The translations under genes were made by a program, and so were the position numbers. From positions 4,461,501-4,525,500 of the forward strand of contig UGTZ01000001.1 of assembly GCA_900455085.1 (NCBI GenBank): 64,000 nt of DNA, given 5' to 3'. The stretch comes from Providencia rettgeri (GTDB taxonomy: Bacteria > Pseudomonadota > Gammaproteobacteria > Enterobacterales > Enterobacteriaceae). Shown piece by piece: positions 50,742-61,012 of the stretch; the first letter of the stretch is position 1, and each line of letters begins with the position of its first letter. The notes beneath the pieces were generated by a model. The model had not been told where the DNA came from. It saw only the letters and a program-made list of their open reading frames with translations, and made no database searches.

Positions 50742-52151
50742 ATGAATACTCAGTCAATTGACCCATCAGGGAAAGTGGAACGCAGTTCTGGCGATCTAAC
50801 CAAAGCTGCAGTTTCAGGCTGGCTAGGAACCGCTCTAGAGTTTATGGATTTCCAGCTTTACTCGTTAGGTGCAGCACTTGTTTTCCATGAAATATTTTTC
50901 CCTGAACAATCCGCTTCAATGGCATTAATTCTTGCGATGGGAACTTACGGTGCCGGATATGTCGCACGTATTGTTGGTGCGATTTTCTTTGGTCAAATGG
51001 GCGACCGAATCGGCCGTAAAAAAGTACTCTTTATCACCATCACCATGATGGGGGTGTGTACTACATTAATCGGGGTATTACCAACCTACGCACAGGTAGG
51101 TATCCTCGCACCGCTGTTATTAGTTCTCTTGCGAATTATTCAAGGCTTAGGGGCAGGCGCTGAAATTTCGGGTGCAGGCACCATGCTGGCAGAATATGCA
51201 CCAAAAGGCCGTCGTGGTATTGTGGCCTCATTAGTGGGTCTGGGAACAAACTGTGGCACATTAAGCGCAACTGCAATTTGGGCTGTCATGTTCTTCTGGT
51301 TAGATAAGTCAGACTTATTGGCTTGGGGCTGGCGTGTACCTTTCTTGGCAAGCTTCGTGGTAATGCTGTTTGCAGTATGGTTACGACTGAATCTGAAAGA
51401 AAGCCCTGTATTTGAGAAAGTGCAAAATACGGAAGAACAAGAAGCCAAAGTTGCAGTACAAACACCACCGAAAGAAAGTTTCTTTGCCATGTTTAAATCT
51501 AAAGCATTTTGGTTAGCGACTGGCATTCGTTTCGGTCAAGCAGGTAACTCTGGGTTAATTCAAACTTTCTTAGCAGGATATTTGGTTCAAAGCCTGTTGT
51601 TTGATAAGAGTATTCCAACTGATGCGATCATGATCAGCTCCGTTGTCGGTTTCCTAACTATTCCTATGATTGGTCTGATATCCGATAAATTTGGTCGTCG
51701 TATTCCTTATATTATTCTTAGCTTATCTGCCATGTTGCTCGCCTATCCGATGTTATCTGTCATCGTCGATGGTGCGAACAGTGTTAGCTTAATTACCATC
51801 TGTATTATTATCGTTCATAACTGTTCAGTACTCGGATTATTTGCCTTAGAAAATATTACGATGGCTGAAATGTTCAACTCACGTAATCGCTTCACCGGTA
51901 TGGCTGTGGCCAAAGAAATTGGTGGCTTAATTGCCTCTGGCTTAGGCCCAGTTCTAGCAGGTATTTTCTGTAGTGTCACCGGAAGCTGGTGGCCAATTGC
52001 CATCATGATCATCATTTACTCTGCCATTTCATTAATCAGCGCCATCATCATGCCTGAAGTGAAAGATCGTGATTTAACCAGTACGTTGGATGCTGTTGAA
52101 GAGGCTGAACAACAAAAAGGTAAAGTGAAATATGCAACTGTCAACCAATAA
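50742..52151 (+). CDS. MFS transporter, metabolite:H+ symporter (MHS) family, YdfJ-like
   Basis: The 469-residue protein has 12 predicted membrane segments. The MHS signature AVSGWLGTALEFMDFQLYS lies in TM1, GQMGDRIGRKKVL is motif A, and RIIQGLGAGAEISGAGTMLAEYAP is in TM4 (quoted in parts). E. coli has a comparable transporter gene, ydfJ, beside rspAB and ydfI, where the Qin prophage interrupts it; here it is intact. It likely brings in the hexonate or hexuronate used by this cluster. The next gene starts within its last codons. Confidence 0.85.
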   Translation: MNTQSIDPSGKVERSSGDLTKAAVSGWLGTALEFMDFQLYSLGAALVFHEIFFPEQSASMALILAMGTYGAGYVARIVGAIFFGQMGDRIGRKKVLFITITMMGVCTTLIGVLPTYAQVGILAPLLLVLLRIIQGLGAGAEISGAGTMLAEYAPKGRRGIVASLVGLGTNCGTLSATAIWAVMFFWLDKSDLLAWGWRVPFLASFVVMLFAVWLRLNLKESPVFEKVQNTEEQEAKVAVQTPPKESFFAMFKSKAFWLATGIRFGQAGNSGLIQTFLAGYLVQSLLFDKSIPTDAIMISSVVGFLTIPMIGLISDKFGRRIPYIILSLSAMLLAYPMLSVIVDGANSVSLITICIIIVHNCSVLGLFALENITMAEMFNSRNRFTGMAVAKEIGGLIASGLGPVLAGIFCSVTGSWWPIAIMIIIYSAISLISAIIMPEVKDRDLTSTLDAVEEAEQQKGKVKYATVNQ

Positions 52152-53619
52152 CCTAAACCAATTACCTGCGAATATCAAAGTACCAAGCTATGATAGGGAG
52201 CAGATAAAGGTAAAAATGCTTCACTTAGGTTTCGGCGCGTTCCATCGCGCCCACCAAGCCATCTTTGCGGATATTTTAGCTACAGAACAGCAGAGTAATT
52301 GGGGTTTTTGCGAAGTCAATTTAGTCGGTGGCGAGCAACAAATTGAAGATTTACTCGCTCAAGATTGCCTTTATAACGTAGTTGAAATGCAAGGCGATAA
52401 TTGGCAAACCCGTACGGTGGGGGTGGTAAAAGAAGCATTACACCCAACCATTCACGGAATTGATGCTGTTATCAATCGCATGTTAGACCCTAACATTGCC
52501 ATCGTTTCCATGACTGTTACTGAAAAAGGTTATTGCTATGTACCCGCGACAGGCTCGATTGATTTTGCTAACCCCGCTATCGCACATGATTTAGCCTCAC
52601 CAAATGCTCCAAAATCATTGCCGGGCCTGATTGTTGAAGCGTTAAAACGCCGTAAAGCACTGGGTATTGCACCATTTACAGTCATGTCCTGTGATAATAT
52701 GCCTGAAAATGGCCATATCACGAAAAATGTCATTTTAGCGATGGCCGCAAAACAGGATATCGCACTGGCCAATTGGATTGAAGCCAACGTCACTTTTCCA
52801 TCTACCATGGTGGATAGAATTGTACCTGCCATGACACCAGACACTGCAGAGAAAATTCAATCTCAACTGGGCCCTATCGTCGATAACGTCGCCATTGCCT
52901 GTGAGCCATTTCGCCAGTGGGTGATTGAAGATAATTTTGTCGCGGGTCGTCCTGAGTGGGAAAAAGCGGGCGCTCAATTAGTGACAGATGTCATTCCATT
53001 TGAAGAAATGAAACTGCGCATGTTAAATGGTAGCCACTCTTTCCTTGCATATTTAGGTTATTTGGCTGGTTATCAATACATTAATGAGTGCATGCAGGAT
53101 AGCGCTTATGAAAAAGCGGCTTATCACTTGATGGTCAATGAGCAAGCGCCAACGTTATCCATCAAAAATGTGGATTTACCCGCCTATGCTAATGCCCTGA
53201 TTGAGCGTTTCAAAAATACGGGGTTGAAACATCGTACTTGGCAAATCGCGATGGATGGAACGTTGAAATTATCTCAACGTTTACTCGACTCTATCCAAAT
53301 TCATCTTAAAAACGGCCGATCATTTGATTATTTAGCCTTAGCGGTTGCAGGATGGATGCGTTATGTCAGCGGAAAAGATGATCATGGTGCAGAAATTCAA
53401 GTCAGCGACCCACAGGCTGTAAAATTGGCTGAACTAGTTGCAAACAGCACTGATGATGAAAGTCGTGTTCATGCACTGCTTTCTCTCAACAGTTTGTTTA
53501 CCAAAGAACTCGTTAATAATTCGTTGTTTACTGAAAAGGTGACAGCATTCTACCTTTCACTACGTGATAACGGTGCCCAAAAAACGGTTGAAGCGCTTAA
53601 CCACCAGCACGCCTTGTAA
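52132..53619 (+). CDS. Mannitol dehydrogenase family oxidoreductase (UxuB/YdfI-like)
   Basis: The 495-residue polyol-specific long-chain dehydrogenase has the NAD-binding start MLHLGFGAFHRAHQA. The family active-site block is KLRMLNGSHSFLAYLGYLAG (Lys, Asn and His catalytic set), and DNMPENGH and WVIEDNF are conserved too. UxuB and YdfI interconvert D-fructuronate and D-mannonate. Its 20-base overlap with the transporter gene shows a single operon rspA-rspB-transporter-dehydrogenase. Whether it is best named uxuB or ydfI cannot be decided here; the synteny favours ydfI. Confidence 0.88.
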   Translation: MQLSTNNLNQLPANIKVPSYDREQIKVKMLHLGFGAFHRAHQAIFADILATEQQSNWGFCEVNLVGGEQQIEDLLAQDCLYNVVEMQGDNWQTRTVGVVKEALHPTIHGIDAVINRMLDPNIAIVSMTVTEKGYCYVPATGSIDFANPAIAHDLASPNAPKSLPGLIVEALKRRKALGIAPFTVMSCDNMPENGHITKNVILAMAAKQDIALANWIEANVTFPSTMVDRIVPAMTPDTAEKIQSQLGPIVDNVAIACEPFRQWVIEDNFVAGRPEWEKAGAQLVTDVIPFEEMKLRMLNGSHSFLAYLGYLAGYQYINECMQDSAYEKAAYHLMVNEQAPTLSIKNVDLPAYANALIERFKNTGLKHRTWQIAMDGTLKLSQRLLDSIQIHLKNGRSFDYLALAVAGWMRYVSGKDDHGAEIQVSDPQAVKLAELVANSTDDESRVHALLSLNSLFTKELVNNSLFTEKVTAFYLSLRDNGAQKTVEALNHQHAL

Positions 53620-53631
53620 CAACATCTTAGT

Positions 53632-53656
53632 AGGCGGGGCTTCCCCCGCCTCTTTC
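53632..53656 (+). terminator. Terminator of the rspA operon
   Basis: AGGCGGGG (53632-53639) and CCCCGCCT (53644-53651) form a GC-rich stem with a 4-base loop, followed by CTTTC. It lies 13 bases after the stop of the last gene and also marks the end of the convergent nitrilase gene. Confidence 0.7.
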
Positions 53657-53677
53657 ACTCAAACTTCGAACTATAAT

Positions 53678-55410
53678 CTACTGTGTTAGCGGCGGAAACC
53701 AAATAGCTTGCTGACCACTCACCAACCGTTCTTGGTTAATCCACGTAAAAGGAGCAGGTACCTGAGCTTGCAAACGCACATCTTCAGCCCCTCGTTGTGC
53801 TGTTAAGGTTGGAGTAAGCACGACAGGCTCTGGCCCATAAATAGCCGCTGACGTAGAATCACGTTCGTTTCGTCCTCCACAAACCACCCATAATTGGTTT
53901 AATGTCGCGATGGCATAAGGGATAAAATCGGCACGTCCTGTCGGCGGCTCTTCAACCGAAAAAAGATGGCTATCAATTTCTACTTTTAAATCACTCGGGA
54001 TATCGGCTGGCACAGCAAGGATATCAGCGCGTAACGTACTGTATAACCCCCTAATTCAGGAACATCTAATTCATGTGCAGCCGCCAGTGCAATACGCCCA
54101 ATTGGCGTTGCTGTCACACTCACAGAACTACCCGCTGTTGCCCAGCCGCTATCCCGTTCATTAAGATGTGTAACACGATAGCGGGCTAATATTTCCCCTG
54201 ATGGGCCCGCAAGAATGACGGTGTGGAACACTTTGTCAATCTCAATTTCAGGATAACTTCCAACAATATAGCCTTTTCCTTGATGAGCAGCCTTACTCAA
54301 TGTTTGCTCAAAAGTGCCCCCTTGTTGTTCGGCATAAGACAAAATAATGTTGGGATCGTTGGTATAAGGTAGCGCAGAAAGCTCAGGAAGAACCAGCAGC
54401 TCATTTTCTCCCACTTGGATTGAGTCTAGCTTAGAAACTGATTTTTCCCACTGCGCCGCAATCAGCGTTGTTTGCGTTATTGTTGATGTGGCATTGATAT
54501 CTGTCGGGCTACGATGAAAAGCAAGCATTGGGAAATATAATTCAGGCCGACGCTTCGCCAGTAATGCATCGCGCTGTTTATCCGCTTCATCTAAGTCAAT
54601 CATCGCACTGTATATGCCATTTAACCCCGGTTCTAACTCTAATGGGCTAAGCACTGGAGATTGAGCCACTTTATGTCCTGATGGCGCCCATACGCTCGAA
54701 CCACCATTATAATAGAGCTGCCCTTTGGTAATTGGGTTAGTTTCAATTCCACTGCGTGTTGCACAAATTACCCAGACACCATTGAAAGCACTCATATGCT
54801 GTACATGCGCAACGGTTGAGTGATCCCCAAGCATTTCAGCAGGACTCGCGTTAGGCATCATACGGTCGGATACTGAATGCCAACCAATGATTTGTGCCCC
54901 TTCTAATGCGGCTAACCGCACATATTGCCAGTAGGTATCATCATAACAAATCAATAGCGCAATACGGCCAATCGGTGTTTCAAACGTTTTGACACCGGTA
55001 TTACCCGGTGCGAATACCTTTTGGTCTTGAGAATTCAGCCCTATTTTACGGTACTTACCAATAATGCCTTCCGGCCCCATCAAAACGGCTGAATTATAAG
55101 CCAGCCCAGTTTCGCTATCGCGCTCCGCGATACCTACACTCATATACATTCCTGTTCGAGCCAGTACAGGCAGTATTGCAGCAGTCGTTTTGCCAGGGAT
55201 AGTATCTAAATAAGGCGCTAATTCTGTAGAGTCCGAAAATAAATAACCACTCACAGCCGTTTCTGGAAATACGGCATAATTTACCCCTTGAGCGGCCACT
55301 TTTTCTGCCGCTTCAACTAAACGTTGAATATTTCCATTTAAATCTCCCCATGCAGGAATAAAATCAACGGCTGCGATCTTACTGCTTTTTTTTATTTCAG
55401 CAATACTCAT
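53678..55410 (-). CDS. Tandem nitrilase-domain protein (active plus degenerate domain), with apparent frameshift
   Basis: The restored protein is about 577 residues with two nitrilase-superfamily domains. Domain 1 (about 10-290) has the full triad: Glu in VFPETAVSGY, Lys in GKYRKIGL and Cys in LLICYDDTYW. Domain 2 (about 310-577) keeps Glu in LVLPELSALPY, but the Cys position reads LAAAHELDVPE and the Lys position YRVTHLNERD, so it looks inactive. The frame breaks near 54030-54036 (one base missing). Before it the text reads ELGGYT; after it RADILAVPADIPSDL continues to the stop at 53678. The ATG at 55410 follows AAGGA; an earlier ATG at 55428 has no ribosome site. It is the last gene behind the oxalate operon. 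Confidence 0.78.
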
Positions 55411-55512
55411 ACAATAATCCTTATTCAAAGAATTTATTAATAAAAAAATAAAAACTAAATAGGGAAAAATATTTCTATAATTCCAATTGATTGAGGTAGC
55501 AATCGCCTGAAT

Positions 55513-55559
55513 TTAGCGGCTATATTTGAATACACCGAATATCTAAATATAGCCGCTAA
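55513..55559. repeat. Perfect 15-bp inverted repeat between frc paralog and nitrilase gene
   Basis: TTAGCGGCTATATTT (55513-55527) and AAATATAGCCGCTAA (55545-55559) are perfectly complementary around a 17-base loop in the 202-base intergenic gap. On the minus strand no T-run follows, so it is not a classic terminator for frc; a transcript-stability hairpin or an operator is possible. Confidence 0.65.
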
Positions 55560-55612
55560 TGTTAATTTTCTTTTTTAGAGAATCATATTAAGATCGGGTT
55601 TAATATCATTAA

Positions 55613-56869
55613 TTAAATAACATTGTTTTTTTTCATTTCCATAATTTGTTTATCATTATAACCAAGCTCTTTTAGCACTTCGTTATTATGTTCCCCTAGT
55701 AATGGAGCATTTTTAATTTCAGGGATAAACGCTGAAAACTTCATTGGGCAACCCACCGTTAAATACGAGCCTCGTTTTGGTTGTTGAACCTCGACAATCG
55801 AACCACTGCGACGCAAAGAAGGGTCTTCCATAATTTCTTTCATACTTAATACTGCAGAACATGGCACATCAAACTGATCAAAATAATCGGTTAGTGCATG
55901 TTTATCTTTGTCTTTGGCGATTTCTTCGATTGCATCCCATACATCTTGGATATGGCTTGCACGTGCCTGTGTAGTAGCAAAAGCAGGGTCAGTTTTCCAT
56001 TCTGGGCGCCCAATTGCATCACAGGTATTTTCCCAATTATGATCTTGATTAATAAAATAAATATAGGCATTTGGGTCAACATCACTGCCTTTACATTTGA
56101 GCATCGTGCCCGGCTGGCCACCCCCACTCGCATTTCCCCCACGGGGAACTGCATCACCAAATGTTCCATTGGGATATTGAGGATACTCCTCTAAGAAACC
56201 GAGTTTTTCTAAGCGTTGTTGATCACGTAATTTCACACGACATAAATTAAGCACCGCATCCTGCATCGACATCGTAACACGTTGCCCTTTACCTGTTTTT
56301 TCGCGGTGTAATAATGCCGTCAGTATGCCTATTAATAAATGCATCCCAGTATTACTATCCCCCAAAGCCGCAGCGCTTACCGTCGGAGGGCCATCAGGAA
56401 AACCTGTCGTTGATGCTGATCCTCCTGCAGATTGAGCAACATTTTCATAGGCTTTAACATTCGCATAGGGCGAATTTTCATTAAACCCTTTAATCGAGCC
56501 AAAAATTAACCGTGGATTAAGCTTTTGGATGTACTCCCACGTAAACCCCATATGGTCGATAGCTCCCGGATGAAAATTTTCAACTAATACATCAGATTGA
56601 CGTATTAATTTCTCCATCACGGCCTTTCCCTCTGGCGTTTTGGTATTGAGCTCTAAAGAGCGTTTATTACTATTTAACATCGTAAAATATAACGCATCGA
56701 CATCAGGAATATCTCGTAATTGATTACGAGTCACATCCCCAACCCCTGGGCGTTCAATTTTGATCACATCAGCGCCGAACCAAGCAAGCATTTGTGTACA
56801 AGATGGGCCTGACTGGACTCCCGTAAAATCAAGAACACGTATCCCATCAAGTGGTTTTGAAGAAGTCAT
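55613..56869 (-). CDS. Second formyl-CoA:oxalate CoA-transferase paralog (class III CoA-transferase)
   Basis: This 418-residue class III CoA-transferase is very similar to the Frc gene at 59762-61012. The catalytic Asp is in [11 protein letters not shown] and the N-terminal [20 protein letters not shown] is identical. The active-site glycine loop differs: NASGGGQPG here versus NAGGGGQPG in the other copy and in YfdW. The following [10 protein letters not shown] replaces [10 protein letters not shown]. These changes next to the active site suggest a different acyl acceptor or altered kinetics. E. coli has the analogous second CoA-transferase YfdE in its oxalate operon, but this copy is closer to YfdW. 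Confidence 0.88.
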   Translation of the reverse strand: MTSSKPLDGIRVLDFTGVQSGPSCTQMLAWFGADVIKIERPGVGDVTRNQLRDIPDVDALYFTMLNSNKRSLELNTKTPEGKAVMEKLIRQSDVLVENFHPGAIDHMGFTWEYIQKLNPRLIFGSIKGFNENSPYANVKAYENVAQSAGGSASTTGFPDGPPTVSAAALGDSNTGMHLLIGILTALLHREKTGKGQRVTMSMQDAVLNLCRVKLRDQQRLEKLGFLEEYPQYPNGTFGDAVPRGGNASGGGQPGTMLKCKGSDVDPNAYIYFINQDHNWENTCDAIGRPEWKTDPAFATTQARASHIQDVWDAIEEIAKDKDKHALTDYFDQFDVPCSAVLSMKEIMEDPSLRRSGSIVEVQQPKRGSYLTVGCPMKFSAFIPEIKNAPLLGEHNNEVLKELGYNDKQIMEMKKNNVI

Positions 56870-56944
56870 AATTCACCTTTTTACAAAACTGCCATGGCGT
56901 CATTTCTCACGCCATGGCAACTCATTTTGACCTATTTATTCTTT

Positions 56945-57901
56945 CTATGAAACAAGTCGAGAGATATAGATCCACGCTGGAGCTGCGATGATAAAACCAA
57001 GCACACTCACCGCCAGCGATGCTGTTCCTGTCCGGGTATACAGATTAAAGCGACTCGCAATAATTATTCCAGAGAAAGCAGGTGGCAACGCCCCGGCTAA
57101 TACCATCATTTGCAGTTGCTCTGTCCCCATATTAAACATCATACCTGCCAGTAACATTAACCCTGGCATTAACACTAGCTTTAATAACGTGTTATAGACA
57201 ATCTCACCATCGAACTCGAACTTATTCGCGGCTAATGTCAGGCCCGCAGCAAATACCGCAACACCGGAGTTTGCTTTCGCAATTAAATCAAATGTCGGGT
57301 CCCAAACCGTTGGAATTTTCACACCAACCAGTACCAAAGCAGTCGCGAGTACCGGAGCCCATACGACAGGTTCTTTAAAGGCTGAGATTAATGCATCCAT
57401 ACCGCCACCGCCTTTTTTCCCTTCTGCATCAGATGGGTTCAGTAAGAACAAGCCGATAGGGATTGTAATGGCATTAACGATGATGGATATAATGGCAACA
57501 ACTAACCCCGTTGAAACGGTTTCACCATAAATAGGGTCTAGAACCGCAAACCCTAAGAAACCAATTGTCGGAGAACCTGCAATTAATGCACATACCGCAG
57601 CTTCGCCACGACTATGTTTAAAAATATATTTACAGCTAAAGAAAGAGAAAAAGAAACAAACGAGCAAGACCACAAATGAAATAATAGTCAATTTAGCGTC
57701 TGCAAATATCATTTCTCGATTAGCACGCGCGATAGACACAAATAATGCAGCAGGTAATGCATAATTTAATACCAACTTATTAAATGCTTTCGCTTGGTCA
57801 CTGGTAAACACATTTCGTTTACCACTCACATAACCTAATACCATAATAATAATGATAGGTAATAGGTCGCTCATAAAAATCTTATACATAAAATCAGCCA
57901 T
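56945..57901 (-). CDS. yfdV: AEC family transporter YfdV
   Basis: The 318-residue protein has about ten membrane segments and is very close to E. coli YfdV (314). Matching blocks are [38 protein letters not shown] and [16 protein letters not shown]. The auxin efflux carrier family moves small organic anions; YfdV is part of the E. coli oxalate operon, where its substrate is unproven. A GTG at 57910 precedes it in frame; the ATG at 57901 after AGGTGGG is preferred. It lies between oxc (91 bases) and the second frc gene (75 bases). Confidence 0.92.
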   Translation of the reverse strand: MADFMYKIFMSDLLPIIIIMVLGYVSGKRNVFTSDQAKAFNKLVLNYALPAALFVSIARANREMIFADAKLTIISFVVLLVCFFFSFFSCKYIFKHSRGEAAVCALIAGSPTIGFLGFAVLDPIYGETVSTGLVVAIISIIVNAITIPIGLFLLNPSDAEGKKGGGGMDALISAFKEPVVWAPVLATALVLVGVKIPTVWDPTFDLIAKANSGVAVFAAGLTLAANKFEFDGEIVYNTLLKLVLMPGLMLLAGMMFNMGTEQLQMMVLAGALPPAFSGIIIASRFNLYTRTGTASLAVSVLGFIIAAPAWIYISRLVS

Positions 57902-57992
57902 AAGACCCACCTATTTGGCAATAAGACCCCGTACGCAACTCATCAAAAATGAGCCGCGTAAGGTAATCTTTGTTAGTTAACGTGATGCTGCG

Positions 57993-59696
57993 TTAATTTT
58001 TCACTACAGACTTCGGATTTAAATTACCAATATGGCCACTTTCCGTTCCAACTGCAGGGTCAATAACGACATTTATCAAGGTTGGGTGACCCGATGTTAA
58101 ACCCGCCTTCAAGGCTTCCTGTACCTCTGCTGGCGTTGTTGCTTGATAGCCAATGCCACCAAAAGCCTCGATCATTTTGTCATAACGCGCTCCACCCATT
58201 AAAACTGTAGGGGAAGGGTCTTGGTCACCATGGAGATTTACGCCATCACCCCGGTAAATCCCACCATTATTGAAAATCAAAATGGTGACAGGCAATTTGT
58301 AACGACAAATCGTTTCAATTTCCATACCACTAAAGCCGAATGCACTATCGCCTTCAATCGCCACAACAGGCTTACCACTGGTTACAGCGGCACCGACTGC
58401 ATAGCCCATTCCAACGCCCATCACGCCCCATGTTCCACAATCTAAGCGTTTACGTGGTTGGTACATATCAATAATATTTCGTCCATTATCAAGCGTGTTA
58501 GCGCCTTCATTGACGACATAAACATCTTGGTGATCGACCAGCACATCACGGATTGCACGTAAGGCGTTGAAGTAGTTCATCGGAGAAGTGTCAGTGTTTA
58601 ACTTAACTGCCATTTTCTCGACATTAATTTTCTTGTGCTCATCAATACTGACAATCCATTCCGTTGGTGATTTAACAGGGATTGATTTAAGCCCTGCTAA
58701 TAAAGACTCAATACTTGAGTAAATATCGCCAACAACTGGAGCCGCTATTGGGCGGTTACTATCAATTTCGGAAGGTTCAATATCTAACTGAATAAATTGC
58801 GTTTCTGGTGACCAGTGCTTACCTTTACCGTGGTCAAGCAACCAATTAAGACGTGCTCCCATTAATACCACAACATCCGCACTGGATAAGGCATATGAGC
58901 GAGCTGATGCGGCTGATAGGGGATGCGTATCTGGCAGCAGCCCCTTAGCCATTGACATCGGTAAATAAGGGATACCGGTTGTTTCAATAAATTGACGAAT
59001 ATTGTCATCCGCTTGGGCATAAGCGGCGCCTTTACCCAAAATAATTAATGGCCGCTTAGCCGAAGCGAGCAGTTTAAGGGCTTTACTCACTGAATCGGGT
59101 GATGGAATTTGTCTTGGCGCAGGGTCTTCGACTGTAAAAATGGTTTTATCCGCCGCGTCTTTATCCATCACGGCAGACAACACTTCCGTTGTTAAATCAA
59201 GATAAACCCCACCAGGGCGACCTGATACCGAAGCGCGGATTGCTCGCGCGAGTGCGATACCAAGATCTTCAGGTTTATTCACACGGTAAGACGCTTTTAC
59301 AAAGGGTTTTGCCGTGTTCATTTGGTCTAATTCTTCGTAATCACCCTGCTGCAAATCAATTATCGCTCTGTCGCTCGAACCACTGATTTGAATCATTGGA
59401 AAACCGTTGGTGGTTGCATTAGCCAGCGCCACCATGCCATTTAAAAAACCTGGCGCCGAAACCGTTAAGCAGATACCCGGTTTTTGGGTGATAAAACCAC
59501 TAATTGCAGCCGCATTACCCGCGGATTGTTCATGGCGAAATCCAATATAGCGAATACCTTCAGCTTGTGCATGCCTTGCCATGTCAGTCACTGGAATTCC
59601 AACAACACCGTAGATTGTATCAATGCCATTTTTTTTAAGCGCATCGACAATAATATGCATACCATCAGTCAGGTTTTGGGTTTGATCAGCAGACAT
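57993..59696 (-). CDS. oxc: Oxalyl-CoA decarboxylase
   Basis: This 567-residue thiamine diphosphate enzyme (E. coli YfdU 564) converts oxalyl-CoA to formyl-CoA and CO2. Glu56 in GFRHEQSAGNAAAI activates the cofactor. The ThDP/Mg motif is IEGDSAFGFSGMEIETICR ending in NNGGIYRG. The C-terminal NLNPKSVVKN and the SGHPTLINVVIDP block are family-typical. With Frc it forms the cytosolic oxalate degradation cycle. It lies 65 bases after frc, with a hairpin between. Confidence 0.97.
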   Translation of the reverse strand: MSADQTQNLTDGMHIIVDALKKNGIDTIYGVVGIPVTDMARHAQAEGIRYIGFRHEQSAGNAAAISGFITQKPGICLTVSAPGFLNGMVALANATTNGFPMIQISGSSDRAIIDLQQGDYEELDQMNTAKPFVKASYRVNKPEDLGIALARAIRASVSGRPGGVYLDLTTEVLSAVMDKDAADKTIFTVEDPAPRQIPSPDSVSKALKLLASAKRPLIILGKGAAYAQADDNIRQFIETTGIPYLPMSMAKGLLPDTHPLSAASARSYALSSADVVVLMGARLNWLLDHGKGKHWSPETQFIQLDIEPSEIDSNRPIAAPVVGDIYSSIESLLAGLKSIPVKSPTEWIVSIDEHKKINVEKMAVKLNTDTSPMNYFNALRAIRDVLVDHQDVYVVNEGANTLDNGRNIIDMYQPRKRLDCGTWGVMGVGMGYAVGAAVTSGKPVVAIEGDSAFGFSGMEIETICRYKLPVTILIFNNGGIYRGDGVNLHGDQDPSPTVLMGGARYDKMIEAFGGIGYQATTPAEVQEALKAGLTSGHPTLINVVIDPAVGTESGHIGNLNPKSVVKN

Positions 59697-59730
59697 GTCT
59701 ACCTCATAATTAACTGATTAAAAGATTAAA

Positions 59731-59750
59731 GGGAGTGATAAGTCACTCCC
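59731..59750 (-). terminator. Intercistronic hairpin between frc and oxc
   Basis: GGGAGTGA (59731-59738), loop TAAG, TCACTCCC (59743-59750): a perfect 8-bp stem. On the minus strand TTTAATCTTTT follows, so it may act as a partial terminator that lowers oxc relative to frc, or as an mRNA end-protecting hairpin. Confidence 0.55.
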
Positions 59751-59761
59751 AATTTTTAAAA

Positions 59762-61012
59762 TTAGATCGCTTTGTTCGCGCGCATAGCTGCAATTTCATC
59801 TGCGCTATAGCCTAATTCAGTTAGGACTTGATCTGTGTGCTCACCCAACAATGGCGCGCTTTTGATATCGGGTGTAAATGAGGAGAATTTCATCGGGCAA
59901 CCCACCGTCAAGTAAGTCCCGCGTTTTGGTTGTTCAACTTCAACAATACTTCCACTCTTACGCAGCGATTGGTCTCGTGCAATTTCACGCATACTGAGTA
60001 CAGGGGCGCAAGGTACACCGTATTTACTCAAATATTCGACCGCTTCATGTTTATCTTTATCTGCTAAGAATTTTTCAATTTCAGCAAAAATATCAAAGAT
60101 ATGAGGTTGACGAGCCTTTGGTGTATTGTAAGCAGGGTCAGTTGCCCATTCAGGCTTACCAATAGCGACACAGGTTTGCTCCCAGTCCTGTTCTTGGATA
60201 GTAAAATAAATATAAGCATTTGGGTCAGTTTCCCAGCCTTTACATTTTAAAATCCAACCTGGCTGGCCGCCGCCGCCAGCATTACCACCACGAGGAACAG
60301 CATCACCAAACGTACCATTTGGATATTGCGGGTATTCTTCAAGGTAGCCAATTTTCTCTAATCGTTGCTGGTCACGAAGTTTGACTCGGCACAAATTGAG
60401 TACAGCGTCTTGCATCGACATAGTCACTCGCTGACCTTTACCTGTTTTCTCGCGGTGTAATAGCGCTGCAAGTAAGCCTATGAGCAAGTGCATACCCGTA
60501 TTGCTATCACCTAATGCTGCGGCACTCACTAATGGTGGGCCATCCCAAAAACCTGTCGTGGAGGCAGCTCCACCTGCAGCTTGGGCAACGTTCTCGTAGG
60601 CTTTAACATTTGCATAAGGAGAGTCTTCATCAAAACCTTTGATGGAACCGAAAATCAAACGAGGATTTAATTCTTGAATGTGTTCCCAAGTGAAACCCAT
60701 ATGGTCAATTGCACCTGGATGGAAGTTCTCAACGAGGACATCGGCTTGCTTAATCAGCCGCTCCATCACCTCTTTACCTTCTGGTGTTTTGGTATTTAAT
60801 TCTACTGAGCGCTTATTACTATTAAGCATTGTGAAATACAGCGCATCCACATCAGGGATATCCCTTAATTGATTGCGCGTGACATCTCCAACTCCCGGAC
60901 GTTCAATCTTAATAACATCCGCGCCGAACCACGCTAACATTTGAGTACAAGATGGCCCTGATTGTACACCGGTGAAATCCAGTACTTTAATACCTTGTAA
61001 AGGAAGATCCAT
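59762..61012 (-). CDS. frc: Formyl-CoA:oxalate CoA-transferase
   Basis: This 416-residue class III CoA-transferase (E. coli YfdW/Frc 416) moves CoA from formyl-CoA to oxalate, giving oxalyl-CoA and formate. Gln17 lies in [11 protein letters not shown], the catalytic Asp in [13 protein letters not shown] and the flexible tetraglycine loop is NAGGGGQPG. It is nearly identical to E. coli YfdW along its whole length. It heads the oxalate operon with the ribosome site AGAGGT. No operator was identified in the long AT-rich leader. Confidence 0.97.
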   Translation of the reverse strand: MDLPLQGIKVLDFTGVQSGPSCTQMLAWFGADVIKIERPGVGDVTRNQLRDIPDVDALYFTMLNSNKRSVELNTKTPEGKEVMERLIKQADVLVENFHPGAIDHMGFTWEHIQELNPRLIFGSIKGFDEDSPYANVKAYENVAQAAGGAASTTGFWDGPPLVSAAALGDSNTGMHLLIGLLAALLHREKTGKGQRVTMSMQDAVLNLCRVKLRDQQRLEKIGYLEEYPQYPNGTFGDAVPRGGNAGGGGQPGWILKCKGWETDPNAYIYFTIQEQDWEQTCVAIGKPEWATDPAYNTPKARQPHIFDIFAEIEKFLADKDKHEAVEYLSKYGVPCAPVLSMREIARDQSLRKSGSIVEVEQPKRGTYLTVGCPMKFSSFTPDIKSAPLLGEHTDQVLTELGYSADEIAAMRANKAI

